Part shown: piece after piece, positions 53,028 to 61,887 of the stretch | Numbering within the stretch: position 1 is the stretch's first letter | Layout: every line of letters starts with the position of its first letter | Assembly (NCBI GenBank): GCA_023397675.1 | Contig: JAEWTV010000139.1 | Span: 62,001 to 126,000 of the forward strand | Direction: 5' to 3' | Length of the DNA stretch: 64,000 nt | Source: Bacillota bacterium | Lineage (GTDB): Bacteria; Bacillota; Clostridia; Acetivibrionales; JANLFN01 | Program-made: the position numbers and the translations under genes | The notes under the pieces: generated by a model | The model's input: only the letters and a program-made list of their open reading frames with translations | Told to the model about the DNA's origin: nothing | Database searches by the model: none

Positions 53028-56000
53028 ATGAGTGAAAGAGTGAAAAATATGAAAAAATATTTGAGCTTGTTAATTATTTTTGCAATGCTTTTTAGTTTTC
53101 TCCCATTAAATGCCTCTTCGGTACAGGCGGCAGATGGCAGTTTAAGTAATATCACCGAATATACCATTCCGACTGACATCAGTATTCCATTTAGCATCGT
53201 TGCAGGCCCGGATGGCGCTATGTGGTTTACTGAATTCAACGGTAATAAAATCGGTAAGATCACTATGGACGGCACAATTACCGAGTATCCAGTTCCTACT
53301 GAAGGCAGTGTACCATTGTACATTATAGTAGGGCCAGATAATGCTCTTTGGTTCACTGAACTAAGTGGCAATAAAATCGGTAGAATTACTACAAGTGGTG
53401 AAATCAACGAGTACTCCATTCCGACACCTGGGTGCACTCCAACAGGCATCACAGTGGGCTCGGATAATGCACTGTGGTTTACAGAACAAACCGCTTTTAA
53501 AATTGGCAGAATTACAACAAACGGTGAAATTACCGAATATTCTATCCCAAACAGTATAAATGGTTATCCATATGATATCATTGAAGGCTCAGATGGCAAT
53601 ATGTGGTTCACCAGACAGGGAGCGAATATAATTTGCCGTTTTAATTACCAGAATAATGAGATAACCGAGTATTCCGTGCCTACCGCAAGCAGTTCTCCCA
53701 AAGATATTATTACAGGTCAAGATGGTGTACTATGGTTCACTGAAAAGAGTGGCAGTAAAATAGGCAGGATCACTACAAGTGGTATGTTCACTGAATATAC
53801 TATTCCGACCAATAACAGCAGCCCGGACAGTATTACAGCAGGACCTGATGGAGCCTTGTGGTTTAATGAAGCTGGAGCTAACAACATTGGTAGGATTGGA
53901 ATGGATGGTACAATAACCGAGTACCATGTTTCGGAAAGTTATTGTAACTTGAATGGTATTGCGACCGGACCCGATGGTGCATTGTGGTTCACCGAAATGG
54001 AAACCGGGAAAATCGGCAGGTTATTGCCGCCAATAACACTTAACCCTAGCAGTATTACTGCCGGCTACACAGGAACTCCTTCCATCACAGTGACTGGAGT
54101 AAACTTCATAAGTGGCACTACAACATTGAATATTAAGAACAGTACAAATAGTGACATGACCAATGGAGCGATACTTTCTGTTAACGATACAACCCATGCA
54201 AGCTTTAATTTGCCCAATGGCTTGCCTGCAGGAACCTATACGGTGACACTGACCACAGGTTCAGATGTTGTTACCACTACCCTGACTATAATGCCTCAAA
54301 CTGCAGCTTCAGTAGCAGCTGGTATCACCTCTGTAACACCACCTACAGCAGGTACCACCAGTTTAACTATGCCGACGGTACCATCAGGCTATACCATAAC
54401 GATTGCTTCATCTGATAACACAGCTGTCGTTGCCGTAAATGGTACTATTACACCACCTGCTACGAATACAACTGTTAATCTGACATTTACTGTAACAAAT
54501 ACCGCTGACTCCTCGACAGCAACTACTGCTAGTATCCAGGTAACGGTCCCTGCTATTACAAGTGAGCCTCCGACTGTGGTCGATACGGGCACTATTACTG
54601 AGTATACGATACAGACTGAAGACAGTAGACCTTTAGGTATTACAGCAGGCCCAGATGGTGCCATGTGGTTCTGCGAATCTAAAGCTAAAAAAATCGGCAG
54701 AATCACCACAGACGGTTTAATCAATGAGTATTCTGCCAACAACACCCCGTATTCGATTGTGGCAGGCCCGGATGGTGCCATGTGGTTCACTGAACCAGAA
54801 AACGGAAAAATCGGTAAGATTACAATGGATGGTACAATAACCGAGTATATGACCTCATCAAATGAAAGTCTCCCCCTTTTCATAGTGGCAGGGCCGGACG
54901 GTGCCATGTGGTTCACCGAACAGGGGACTAGAAAGATTGGCCGAATTACGACAAACGGTGAAATTACAGAGTTTTCAGTTTTGAATGATGATGATAGCCT
55001 TACCGACATCACAGCAGGATCGGATGGTGCCCTGTGGTTCACTTACGATAATGTTGGTAAAATCGGCAGAATTACTACGAACGGTGTAATCACAGAATTT
55101 AAAATTCCTGCTGACAATAGTAACTTTTTCGGTATTGCAGCAGGCCCGGATGGTGCCCTATGGTTCATAGATCAAAATAATAGTAAAATCGGCAGGATCA
55201 CGACAAATGGTACAATCACAGAATATTCTGGTATTACAAAAGGTAGCTCCCCTACACTTATTGCAGCAGGTCCGGACAATGCCATGTGGTTTACTGAATT
55301 AGGTGTTAATAAAATCGGCAGGATAGCAATGGATGGCACAATCAGCAAATTTTCAATACCGACTGGTGGTAGCTCCCCTGTGGATATTACCCTGGGCCCG
55401 GATGGAAACATATGGTTTACTGAGTTTCAAGCTAATAAAATAGGTAAACTAACATCTACCTCTTTGGTTGCAGCCAGAATCACTTCGGTAACATCACCGA
55501 TTTCCGGCGCTACCAGTGTGACTATGCCGACTGTACCGGACGGCTACACCATAGCTATTACTACCTCCAGCAACACTAATGTAATTGCAACCGATGGCAC
55601 AATTAATTCTCCATCGACAGACACCACAGTGAACTTGACTTTTACAGTAACAAATACCTCTAACCACTCGGCCGCAATAACCAAAAGTTTTCCTGTAACT
55701 GTTCCAGGTGTTAGTAGCGGAAATGGAAACAATGGCAGCCCAGGGAACCCAACTACAACTGCCACACCTGCAAATACTGGCGTTGAGATATTAGTTAACG
55801 GTAGGGCTGAAAATGCAGGTACTGCTGAAACCATAACTAGGGGAGGCCGGACTGAGACTACGGTTACTGTAGATTCCAAAAGGCTTGAAGAGAAACTGGA
55901 AAGAGAAGGGAACAGACCTGTTGTTACAATACCTGTTGACAGTAAAGCTGATGTTATTGCAGGAGTGTTAACAGGAGAAATGGTTAAGAATATGGAAGAA

Positions 56001-57026
56001 AAGCAGGCAGTTTTAGAAATAAAAACAGGAAATGTGACTTATACGCTGCCTGCATCGCAAATTAATATTGATAATGTTTCGGAGCAGATTGGCCAGCAGG
56101 TTGCACTGAAAGACATCAAAGTAAATGTTACCATATCTGCACCGCCGCAGGATACTGTGAAAATAGTTGAAGACACTGCAGATAAAAGTAATTATAAGGT
56201 GGTTGTGAAGCCTATAGAGTTTAGTATCACCTGTTCAAGTGGGGGCAGGACAGTGGATGTTTCCAAATTCAACGGCTATGTCGAAAGAACGGTTGCATTA
56301 CCTGACGGGGTGGACCCAAGCAAAATTACAACTGGTATTGTGTTGAATGCTGACGGAACTTTTTCGCATGTTCCTACAGTAATAACTATGATTAATGGTA
56401 AATATTATGCGAAAATCAACAGTTTGACCAACAGTACCTATTCTGTAATATTTAGTCCTAAAGCTTTTATAGATGTAGAAAAGCACTGGGCTAAGGATGC
56501 AGTCAATGATATGGCTTCAAGGCTTATTATAAGCGGTGCCGGAAATGATATGTTCGCACCTGACAGAAATATTACCAGAGCTGAATTCGCTGCCATTATT
56601 ATCAGAGGGTTGGGATTGATGCGTCCGGGAACCGGAAAGGCCTCCTTTAACGATGTATCGAAAAGCGACTGGTATTATGATGCGGTATCAATAGCATGTG
56701 AGTATGGGATTATTTCCGGTTATGGGAATGGTAAATTCGGACCGAATGATAAATTAACCCGGGAGCAGGCAATGTCTATGGTATCAAGAGCAATGAAAAT
56801 TACCGGCTTGGAATCAGGAATAACTGATGGTGAAATGAGTACAATTTTTGAAAAGTTTTCAGATGCAGCAACTGCTTCGAACTATGCAAAGGAAAGTATT
56901 GCGCTATGTATAAAAAACGGGATAATTTCCGGTATAAACAGTACAATTGCTCCAAAGAACTATATAACCCGTGCAGAAGTAGCTGTAATCGTTCAGAGAT
57001 TACTGCAAAAGTCTAATTTAATATAA
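53028..57026 (+). CDS. SLH-anchored surface protein with two Vgb-like beta-propellers
   Basis: A 1332-residue secreted protein; the start at 53028 has GGAGG at ideal distance. Signal peptide 1-34 (ends VQA). Two seven-bladed propellers, about 42-331 and 523-808, each with seven 42-aa repeats ITEYxIPT...GPDGALWFTE...NKIGRITxxG, as in virginiamycin B lyase (Vgb). Each is followed by an Ig-like domain (the first with an IPT-like domain before it). Then come a Gly/Asn/Thr linker, the conserved module from about 918 and SLH repeats 1147-1332. The catalytic His pair of true Vgb lyases is not apparent, so binding rather than antibiotic cleavage is likely. The cassette is one codon shorter than in the other three. 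Confidence 0.9.
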   Translation: MSERVKNMKKYLSLLIIFAMLFSFLPLNASSVQAADGSLSNITEYTIPTDISIPFSIVAGPDGAMWFTEFNGNKIGKITMDGTITEYPVPTEGSVPLYIIVGPDNALWFTELSGNKIGRITTSGEINEYSIPTPGCTPTGITVGSDNALWFTEQTAFKIGRITTNGEITEYSIPNSINGYPYDIIEGSDGNMWFTRQGANIICRFNYQNNEITEYSVPTASSSPKDIITGQDGVLWFTEKSGSKIGRITTSGMFTEYTIPTNNSSPDSITAGPDGALWFNEAGANNIGRIGMDGTITEYHVSESYCNLNGIATGPDGALWFTEMETGKIGRLLPPITLNPSSITAGYTGTPSITVTGVNFISGTTTLNIKNSTNSDMTNGAILSVNDTTHASFNLPNGLPAGTYTVTLTTGSDVVTTTLTIMPQTAASVAAGITSVTPPTAGTTSLTMPTVPSGYTITIASSDNTAVVAVNGTITPPATNTTVNLTFTVTNTADSSTATTASIQVTVPAITSEPPTVVDTGTITEYTIQTEDSRPLGITAGPDGAMWFCESKAKKIGRITTDGLINEYSANNTPYSIVAGPDGAMWFTEPENGKIGKITMDGTITEYMTSSNESLPLFIVAGPDGAMWFTEQGTRKIGRITTNGEITEFSVLNDDDSLTDITAGSDGALWFTYDNVGKIGRITTNGVITEFKIPADNSNFFGIAAGPDGALWFIDQNNSKIGRITTNGTITEYSGITKGSSPTLIAAGPDNAMWFTELGVNKIGRIAMDGTISKFSIPTGGSSPVDITLGPDGNIWFTEFQANKIGKLTSTSLVAARITSVTSPISGATSVTMPTVPDGYTIAITTSSNTNVIATDGTINSPSTDTTVNLTFTVTNTSNHSAAITKSFPVTVPGVSSGNGNNGSPGNPTTTATPANTGVEILVNGRAENAGTAETITRGGRTETTVTVDSKRLEEKLEREGNRPVVTIPVDSKADVIAGVLTGEMVKNMEEKQAVLEIKTGNVTYTLPASQINIDNVSEQIGQQVALKDIKVNVTISAPPQDTVKIVEDTADKSNYKVVVKPIEFSITCSSGGRTVDVSKFNGYVERTVALPDGVDPSKITTGIVLNADGTFSHVPTVITMINGKYYAKINSLTNSTYSVIFSPKAFIDVEKHWAKDAVNDMASRLIISGAGNDMFAPDRNITRAEFAAIIIRGLGLMRPGTGKASFNDVSKSDWYYDAVSIACEYGIISGYGNGKFGPNDKLTREQAMSMVSRAMKITGLESGITDGEMSTIFEKFSDAATASNYAKESIALCIKNGIISGINSTIAPKNYITRAEVAVIVQRLLQKSNLI

Positions 57027-57037
57027 GATGAGTAGAA

Positions 57038-57082
57038 ATAAAGTATGCAGAGCAGCTTCAAAGGCTGCTTTGCATACTTTAT
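57038..57082 (+). terminator. Terminator after the fifth SLH gene
   Basis: Nineteen-bp stem (57038-57056 and 57064-57082, one mismatch) with a TTCAAAG loop. Its core AGCAGCTT-CAAAGGCTGCTTTG is related to the terminators at 31885 and 39429. Confidence 0.75.
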
Positions 57083-57096
57083 CAGATTTCTGTTTC

Positions 57097-57131
57097 TGAA
57101 TTAGCAAAAACTTAATGCATAATTAGTAAAA
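57097..57131. repeat. Copy of the tetR promoter segment
   Basis: Matches 47943-47976 over about 34 bp, including CTTAATGCATAATTAGTAAAA without change. In the original it covers half of the tetR operator and the -10 region; here no promoter context remains. Confidence 0.55.
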
Positions 57132-57133
57132 AG

Positions 57134-57175
57134 TAAAACGCCGCCAGCAAGATAACAGTCTTGGGCGGCATTTTT
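57134..57175 (-). terminator. Terminator of the beta-helix lipoprotein gene
   Basis: GCCGCC/GGCGGC outer stem with an inner CAAGA/TCTTG stem; on the minus strand it is followed by GTTTTACTTTTT. It is the only G+C-rich hairpin in this gap. Confidence 0.75.
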
Positions 57176-57188
57176 GATATATTGAATA

Positions 57189-58553
57189 TTAATTGATAGC
57201 TTTTCCATTAACATAAAGTTTATGACCATTTGTCTCAATATTGCTCAAACTACCGTTAAAGGCCGTAACATAGCAGTCTGCTGTGAGAACCCATTTGCTT
57301 GAGGAATCGAGTGTTACAGAAAGGGCAGATGCCTTTGTGCCGTCGGAGTTGATGGAACCTGAGAACATAGAAGAACCTGTAATATTCATATCAAGTGTCG
57401 AAATGGAGTCGACGGTTATATCGCCATTAAGTGTTTGTCCTGAAATTTTGAAGGTGCATTTACCACCGTTTGAACCTGCTTTTCCCCACCCTCTAGATGC
57501 GTCATTGCCTGCAACGAGAAGAAGTTTGGTTCCTGCAGCCGGGGTCAGGTTTACACTGCTAAGTGAAATAGTACTGGAAGTGTTGGTTACATAGAACATA
57601 TCGCCACTTTTTGAGACTAGTGATCCACCTGTCATAGTAAAGCTGCTGTTACCGACCTTCGCATCGCCCGACATACTCTGATAAAGCATAACATTGTGTA
57701 TGTTTTCATTGCTGGATTTGCTGTAGGTACCTTTCATATTCCCGGTAACAGTGCAGTTATTCAGTGTTACGGAGTTATAACCTTCAACAACTATGGCTTC
57801 GGAGTCGTTAGCTGTTAATTTGGAATTGTTAACTGTGATGGCTGCTGTGCTATAGATTGCAGGAGCACCGCTGCTTCCGGATGTTGTGTATGTACCTCCG
57901 TCAACAATCATTGTTCCACCTCCGCGGTCACTTCGTATAGCTGCCTTTACAGTTGAGTTTACTGTCAGGTCTTTTGCAGTTATCTTGCCACCACCGGCAA
58001 CCTCGATGCCGCCTGCATTGCCGCCGGATACATTGATAGTTGTGCCGGTGATGTTGATTGTTGCGTTGTCATAAGCAAAAACTCCGTTTGCGCCTTCTGC
58101 TGAGGCAGTAACGGTACCACCCTTAATATCCAGTGTGGCACCATTAAGCGCCAGAATTGCTGAATTGAGGCCGTAAAAGCTGCTTGCATCGCTGCTTGAA
58201 GCAGCACCAGCACTTTTGTTGACTATCACGCCGTTAAGAGATGCCTTAATACTGCCTTCAGCTCGGATTGCATTTTCGTCTGCCTTTGTTGAGGCATATG
58301 TACCACTGTTGAGAGCATCCCCATCTTTTAGGGAATAAGCGCCGATGCCGGTTGTCACTGTGGTTGAACCGCCGCCGGGAGGCGGACCGCCTGGACCTCC
58401 GCCTGTTCCGCTGCTTGGGGGCATTCCCGAAGTTTCACTCGATTGTGATGAGTTGGTTGTGCTTGAGGAAGTTGATGAACCGCAGCCTGTTAAGACTGTA
58501 AGAATGAGAGTGATCATACAAATGACAGCAGTTAACCTATGTATTTTTTTCAT
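57189..58553 (-). CDS. Beta-helix lipoprotein
   Basis: A 454-residue exported lipoprotein with AGGAGG before the ATG. The lipobox is LTGC near residue 24, followed by a Ser/Thr-rich then Gly/Pro-rich spacer. From about residue 75 to 454 it is built from short beta-strand turns (GATLDIKGGTVTAS, NATINITGTTINVSGG), typical of right-handed beta-helix or carbohydrate-binding-domain proteins. It should be tethered to the outer face of the membrane, facing the wall. No catalytic residues are recognised. Its beta-helix turns resemble those in the SLH proteins at 34966 and 42970, but it has no SLH repeats. Confidence 0.8.
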   Translation of the reverse strand: MKKIHRLTAVICMITLILTVLTGCGSSTSSSTTNSSQSSETSGMPPSSGTGGGPGGPPPGGGSTTVTTGIGAYSLKDGDALNSGTYASTKADENAIRAEGSIKASLNGVIVNKSAGAASSSDASSFYGLNSAILALNGATLDIKGGTVTASAEGANGVFAYDNATINITGTTINVSGGNAGGIEVAGGGKITAKDLTVNSTVKAAIRSDRGGGTMIVDGGTYTTSGSSGAPAIYSTAAITVNNSKLTANDSEAIVVEGYNSVTLNNCTVTGNMKGTYSKSSNENIHNVMLYQSMSGDAKVGNSSFTMTGGSLVSKSGDMFYVTNTSSTISLSSVNLTPAAGTKLLLVAGNDASRGWGKAGSNGGKCTFKISGQTLNGDITVDSISTLDMNITGSSMFSGSINSDGTKASALSVTLDSSSKWVLTADCYVTAFNGSLSNIETNGHKLYVNGKAIN

Positions 58554-58784
58554 ATCTTATTTCCTCCTGAAAATTTTATAATTACAACTTAATTATACCT
58601 CCGTGTCTTTTAATAAACTGAAGCAGTGTTGAGGCAAATTTAAGGCATAATATATTTTTCTGTTCGCAATTCCTGAAATTTTACAAAAGTGCCATTTTGC
58701 TTGTATAATGGATTATGGAGCATATATTATTTGCAAAAGTTTTTAATCGAAGTAATAATTACAGAAAAACAAGAGGTAACTAAT

Positions 58785-59513
58785 ATGAAGCTTATAATAA
58801 TTCGTCATGGAGATCCCGACTATACAATTGACTCCCTTACCGAGCAGGGCTGGAAAGAAGCTGAACTCCTGTCAGATAGGATATCGGCTATGGATGTAAA
58901 AGAGTTTTATATATCACCTTTGGGAAGGGCCAAAGATACGGCTTCCTTCACTCTTAAAAAGATGAATCGTGAAGGGACGATTCTTCCATGGCTAAGGGAA
59001 TTTCATGCACCTATAATGGATGAGAATCTCGGCAGGGAACGGGTAACCTGGGATTGGCTTCCTGCTGATTGGACCGGAGTTAATGAGTATTATGATAAGA
59101 ATCTCTGGCATACAGTCAATGTTATGCAGTCAATTAAAGTTTTTAATGAAGCGAATAAGGTTTATTCCGGTCTTGATGAAATACTTGAAAAGCACGGCTA
59201 TCAGCGTGAAGGACAAATATACCGGGCTGTCAGACCGAATAATGATACTATAGTTATGTTCTGCCATTTTGGTGTTGAGTGCGTAATGCTGGGACATCTT
59301 CTGGGTATCTCACCAATGGTTTTATGGCACGGCTTTTGTGCTGCACCTACGTCTGTGACAACATTGATTACCGAGGAGCGCAGAAAAGGAATAGCCTACT
59401 TCAGAGTGAATGCTTTTGGGGACATTTCACATTTGTATACTGCGGGAGTAAAACCGGCATTTTCGGCAAGATTCTGTGAAACCTACGATAATACTGATGA
59501 ACGTCATGACTGA
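58785..59513 (+). CDS. Histidine phosphatase (phosphoglycerate mutase-like)
   Basis: A 242-residue soluble protein with AGAGGT before the chosen ATG; an upstream in-frame ATG at 58689 lacks a site. The N-terminal RHG motif (IIIRHGDPDY) carries the catalytic His, SPLGRAKDTA holds the conserved Arg, and the second His is in MFCHFGVECVMLG. Compared with typical members it has an insert of about 70 residues (REFHAPIMDENLGRERVTWDW and on) before the second His. Its substrate is unknown; it is not a true glycolytic mutase. It is a single-gene unit. Confidence 0.85.
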   Translation: MKLIIIRHGDPDYTIDSLTEQGWKEAELLSDRISAMDVKEFYISPLGRAKDTASFTLKKMNREGTILPWLREFHAPIMDENLGRERVTWDWLPADWTGVNEYYDKNLWHTVNVMQSIKVFNEANKVYSGLDEILEKHGYQREGQIYRAVRPNNDTIVMFCHFGVECVMLGHLLGISPMVLWHGFCAAPTSVTTLITEERRKGIAYFRVNAFGDISHLYTAGVKPAFSARFCETYDNTDERHD

Positions 59514-59552
59514 TAGAAACCCTAATATAATTGTTGATTAGTTTGTTTTAAT

Positions 59553-60542
59553 TTATGCTTCTTTTATTGCAAGTTTTCCCCATTGGATATTCTGAAGCAT
59601 TGCCCGCCCAATCCCAATTAAGTCTGCTTTTTGTTCCATCAACAAATGATTTGCTGCTAACGGTTCAGTTATACCGCCTGTAAGAAGCACAGGAATAGAT
59701 ACAACTTTTTTTATTGCATATGAGAGGGGTGAAAAATAACCCTGGGAATTATCACCCGGAACAGTAAAACCAGATAAGCCTCCTGATATGCTTAATAAAT
59801 CAATGCCTGCCTTTTGAAGTTCCACAGCTGCGATTTCAGAATCTTCAATAGTAGTTCCCCCAGCCATATAATCACATGCACCTAGTCGAAGAGAAATGAT
59901 AAAATCATCGTTAACTACCTCTCTAACAGCTTTTATCACTTCTATATGAATACGTATCCGATTTTCTACGCTGCCACCATACTCATCACTCCTTTTGTTA
60001 ATTAAAGGAGAATAAAATTGATTTAAAAGAAAGCCGTGAGCAGAATGTATTTCAATCCCATCAAACCCGGCGCGTTGTGCACGAAGGGCAGCAGATTTGT
60101 AAAGGTCAACTATGTTTGTAATTTCTTCTTGATTCATAGCACTTGCATGTTTCTGACCATTGGAATCGATTATGTCAGACGGTCCAACAGGTAGGTCACA
60201 TGCAGATGTTTTGCTTGCATGGATACCGGCATGGTTAATTTGTAGAATACTTTTTGTACCATTCTCTTGAATCACTTTAGTAAGTTTGTACAATCCATCT
60301 ATCATGTCGTTGCTTTCTATAGAAAGCTGCCTTCTGTCAAATTTACCAAAAGAGGATATAAAAGCATTTTCTATTATTGCTGCTGAAAAATATCCACCCT
60401 GAGTAAGTTTTTTATAATATTCCAGGAGATTTTGGGTAACCTTTCCGTTTGCATCAGCTTTATTTGTTACAATTGGAGGAAGGATCAGACGATTATGAAA
60501 ATGGACTTTCCCGGATTGGTATGGCGTAGTAATATGAGGCAT
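59553..60542 (-). CDS. OYE-family NADH:flavin oxidoreductase
   Basis: A 329-residue FMN-binding TIM barrel of the old yellow enzyme family. Motifs are NRLILPPIVTNKAD at the start, QINHAG near residue 103, GFDGIEIHSAHGFLLNQF with the His pair near 165, and LLTGGI and IGIGRAML in the phosphate-binding end. It is shorter than the 2,4-dienoyl-CoA reductases and lacks their Fe-S and FAD domains. It probably reduces activated alkenes with NAD(P)H. It lies divergent from a PAS-AraC regulator, its likely controller. No normal ribosome site precedes the ATG; see the inverted repeat at 60552. Confidence 0.88.
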   Translation of the reverse strand: MPHITTPYQSGKVHFHNRLILPPIVTNKADANGKVTQNLLEYYKKLTQGGYFSAAIIENAFISSFGKFDRRQLSIESNDMIDGLYKLTKVIQENGTKSILQINHAGIHASKTSACDLPVGPSDIIDSNGQKHASAMNQEEITNIVDLYKSAALRAQRAGFDGIEIHSAHGFLLNQFYSPLINKRSDEYGGSVENRIRIHIEVIKAVREVVNDDFIISLRLGACDYMAGGTTIEDSEIAAVELQKAGIDLLSISGGLSGFTVPGDNSQGYFSPLSYAIKKVVSIPVLLTGGITEPLAANHLLMEQKADLIGIGRAMLQNIQWGKLAIKEA

Positions 60543-60551
60543 AGTATTTGG

Positions 60552-60578
60552 ATTGATGTAACAATCAGGTACATCAAT
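60552..60578. promoter_or_regulatory. Inverted repeat in the leader of the OYE gene
   Basis: Perfect 9-bp arms ATTGATGTA/TACATCAAT separated by 9 nt, ending 9 bp before the OYE start codon. It may be an operator, or an RNA hairpin that brings AAAGGA (60590-60585, minus strand) close to the ATG. Confidence 0.45.
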
Positions 60579-60789
60579 ATTCCTTTCATGGTATTTTCTT
60601 AGGCTTAAATTTGGAACTCAATTCGACATTTGTTGCTAAAACTCCTGCTTCGATATATTTTTTTATATGGCGTGCGTCTAGCATTTATGACATTAAAACT
60701 TGTATAATAATAGTATTGATAAAAATAATTTCACCTTCTTGCAAAATATAATAAAAAGGTTGTAGTGTTGGAAGTGGGGGTCTACTAAC

Positions 60790-61566
60790 TTGGAATATAT
60801 AACAGTGAAAGAGGCTGCTGAAAACTGGGGTGTTTGTGAAAAAGAGTTATTCAATTTCCTTGAATATTTTCCTTATCCGATACAGGTGTATTTGCCGAAT
60901 GGAATTCTGGCTTTCATCAATGAAGCGTGCCTCAATATATTACATATTCCTTCGAGTGGCGATGTTGTAGGAAAATTTAACGTGCTGGAGGATCCTGTAA
61001 TTGATGCATGGGGCGATAATGTAAGAACAGATATTTTAAAATCCTTTCAAGGGGAAACTGTTAGACTTAACAATATTAAAATACCTATTCCTGATATTAT
61101 AGATAGATTTGAAACAGGGGAACTCTGCTTTGACAGCAGCTTCCAAAATATAACCTGTTTCCCTGTTTATGATGAAAGCAACTTACTTAAGTATGTAGTA
61201 CATTTATTTATCACCCTCAGGTTGTTTAATGGCAAAGAAGAAATAGTCAAGGCAAAAGAATATATTGAGAATAATTGGCTTGAGGATTTTGATTTGGAGA
61301 AAGTATCCCAGACAGTAAATCTAAGCAAATATCACTTTGCCCGTCTCTTTAAAAGGCATACTTCTGTTACTCCATACAGCTATTACCAAGATGTTAAGAT
61401 AAAGAAACTGAAAGAGGCATTATGTGATCAAAATCTTTCCATCAGCGAGGCATTTGCTACGTGCGGTGTGGACTATAATGGAAATTATGCAAGTTTATTC
61501 AGAGAAAAAGTAGGAATGACACCTTCCAAATATCGTAAAACTATAGCACTGTCCACCCTTGAATAA
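60790..61566 (+). CDS. AraC-family regulator with N-terminal PAS-like domain
   Basis: A 258-residue regulator starting at TTG, 10 bp after GGGGG. Residues 18-145 look like a PAS sensor (FLEYFPYPIQVYLPNGILAF; FPVYDESNLLKYVVHLF). Residues 155-258 form the AraC DNA-binding domain with two helix-turn-helix motifs (LEKVSQTVNLSKYHFARLFK; ISEAFATCGVDYNGNYASLF) and the final MTPSKYRK. It is divergent from the OYE-family gene with a 247-bp gap, so it probably activates that gene in response to a small molecule or redox cue. Confidence 0.85.
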   Translation: MEYITVKEAAENWGVCEKELFNFLEYFPYPIQVYLPNGILAFINEACLNILHIPSSGDVVGKFNVLEDPVIDAWGDNVRTDILKSFQGETVRLNNIKIPIPDIIDRFETGELCFDSSFQNITCFPVYDESNLLKYVVHLFITLRLFNGKEEIVKAKEYIENNWLEDFDLEKVSQTVNLSKYHFARLFKRHTSVTPYSYYQDVKIKKLKEALCDQNLSISEAFATCGVDYNGNYASLFREKVGMTPSKYRKTIALSTLE

Positions 61567-61600
61567 AATAGATGGCATAAAATAACTTTCCAGATTATAT

Positions 61601-61647
61601 AATTCGTCAAGCACTTATAATTTTATGCTTGGCGGATTTTCTTTTTG
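61601..61647 (+). terminator. Terminator after the PAS-AraC gene
   Basis: AATTCGTCAAGCA pairs with TGCTTGGCGGATT (two G-T pairs) and is followed by TTTCTTTTT. Confidence 0.7.
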
Positions 61648-61774
61648 CAGGCGCAATAACTTAACTAAATTGAGCAAGAATGAAGTATTTTGTTTTGTTG
61701 CTATCTTCTAAAATTAAATCAGTTGTGATTCTTAATATTCTTTCTTGTTGGTTCAAACACGTATTTAAATAACT

Positions 61775-61800
61775 TTTGTGCTATTTCTCTTTGGCACAAA
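61775..61800. promoter_or_regulatory. Inverted repeat upstream of the sixth SLH gene
   Basis: TTTGTGC and GCACAAA are separated by 12 nt. It lies 88 bp before the SLH start and may be an operator. A tandem ATTGATTATTGATT follows near 61808. No clear promoter was found in 61567-61887. Confidence 0.35.
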
Positions 61801-61887
61801 CACTTAAATTGATTATTGATTAATATATGTAACAAATCTTATTCTACTGTGCAGCAAATAATTATTTAATACTCAGGAGGTACTAGT

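Noticed and set aside
54389..55042. 217-codon frame on the minus strand inside the propeller gene
   Set aside because: Reverse shadow of the repeated GPDGALWFTE blades; the repeats keep this frame open by periodicity.
53028..57026. Streptogramin resistance by virginiamycin B lyase
   Set aside because: Only the propeller fold is shared; the gene encodes a huge wall-anchored protein and the lyase histidines are not evident.
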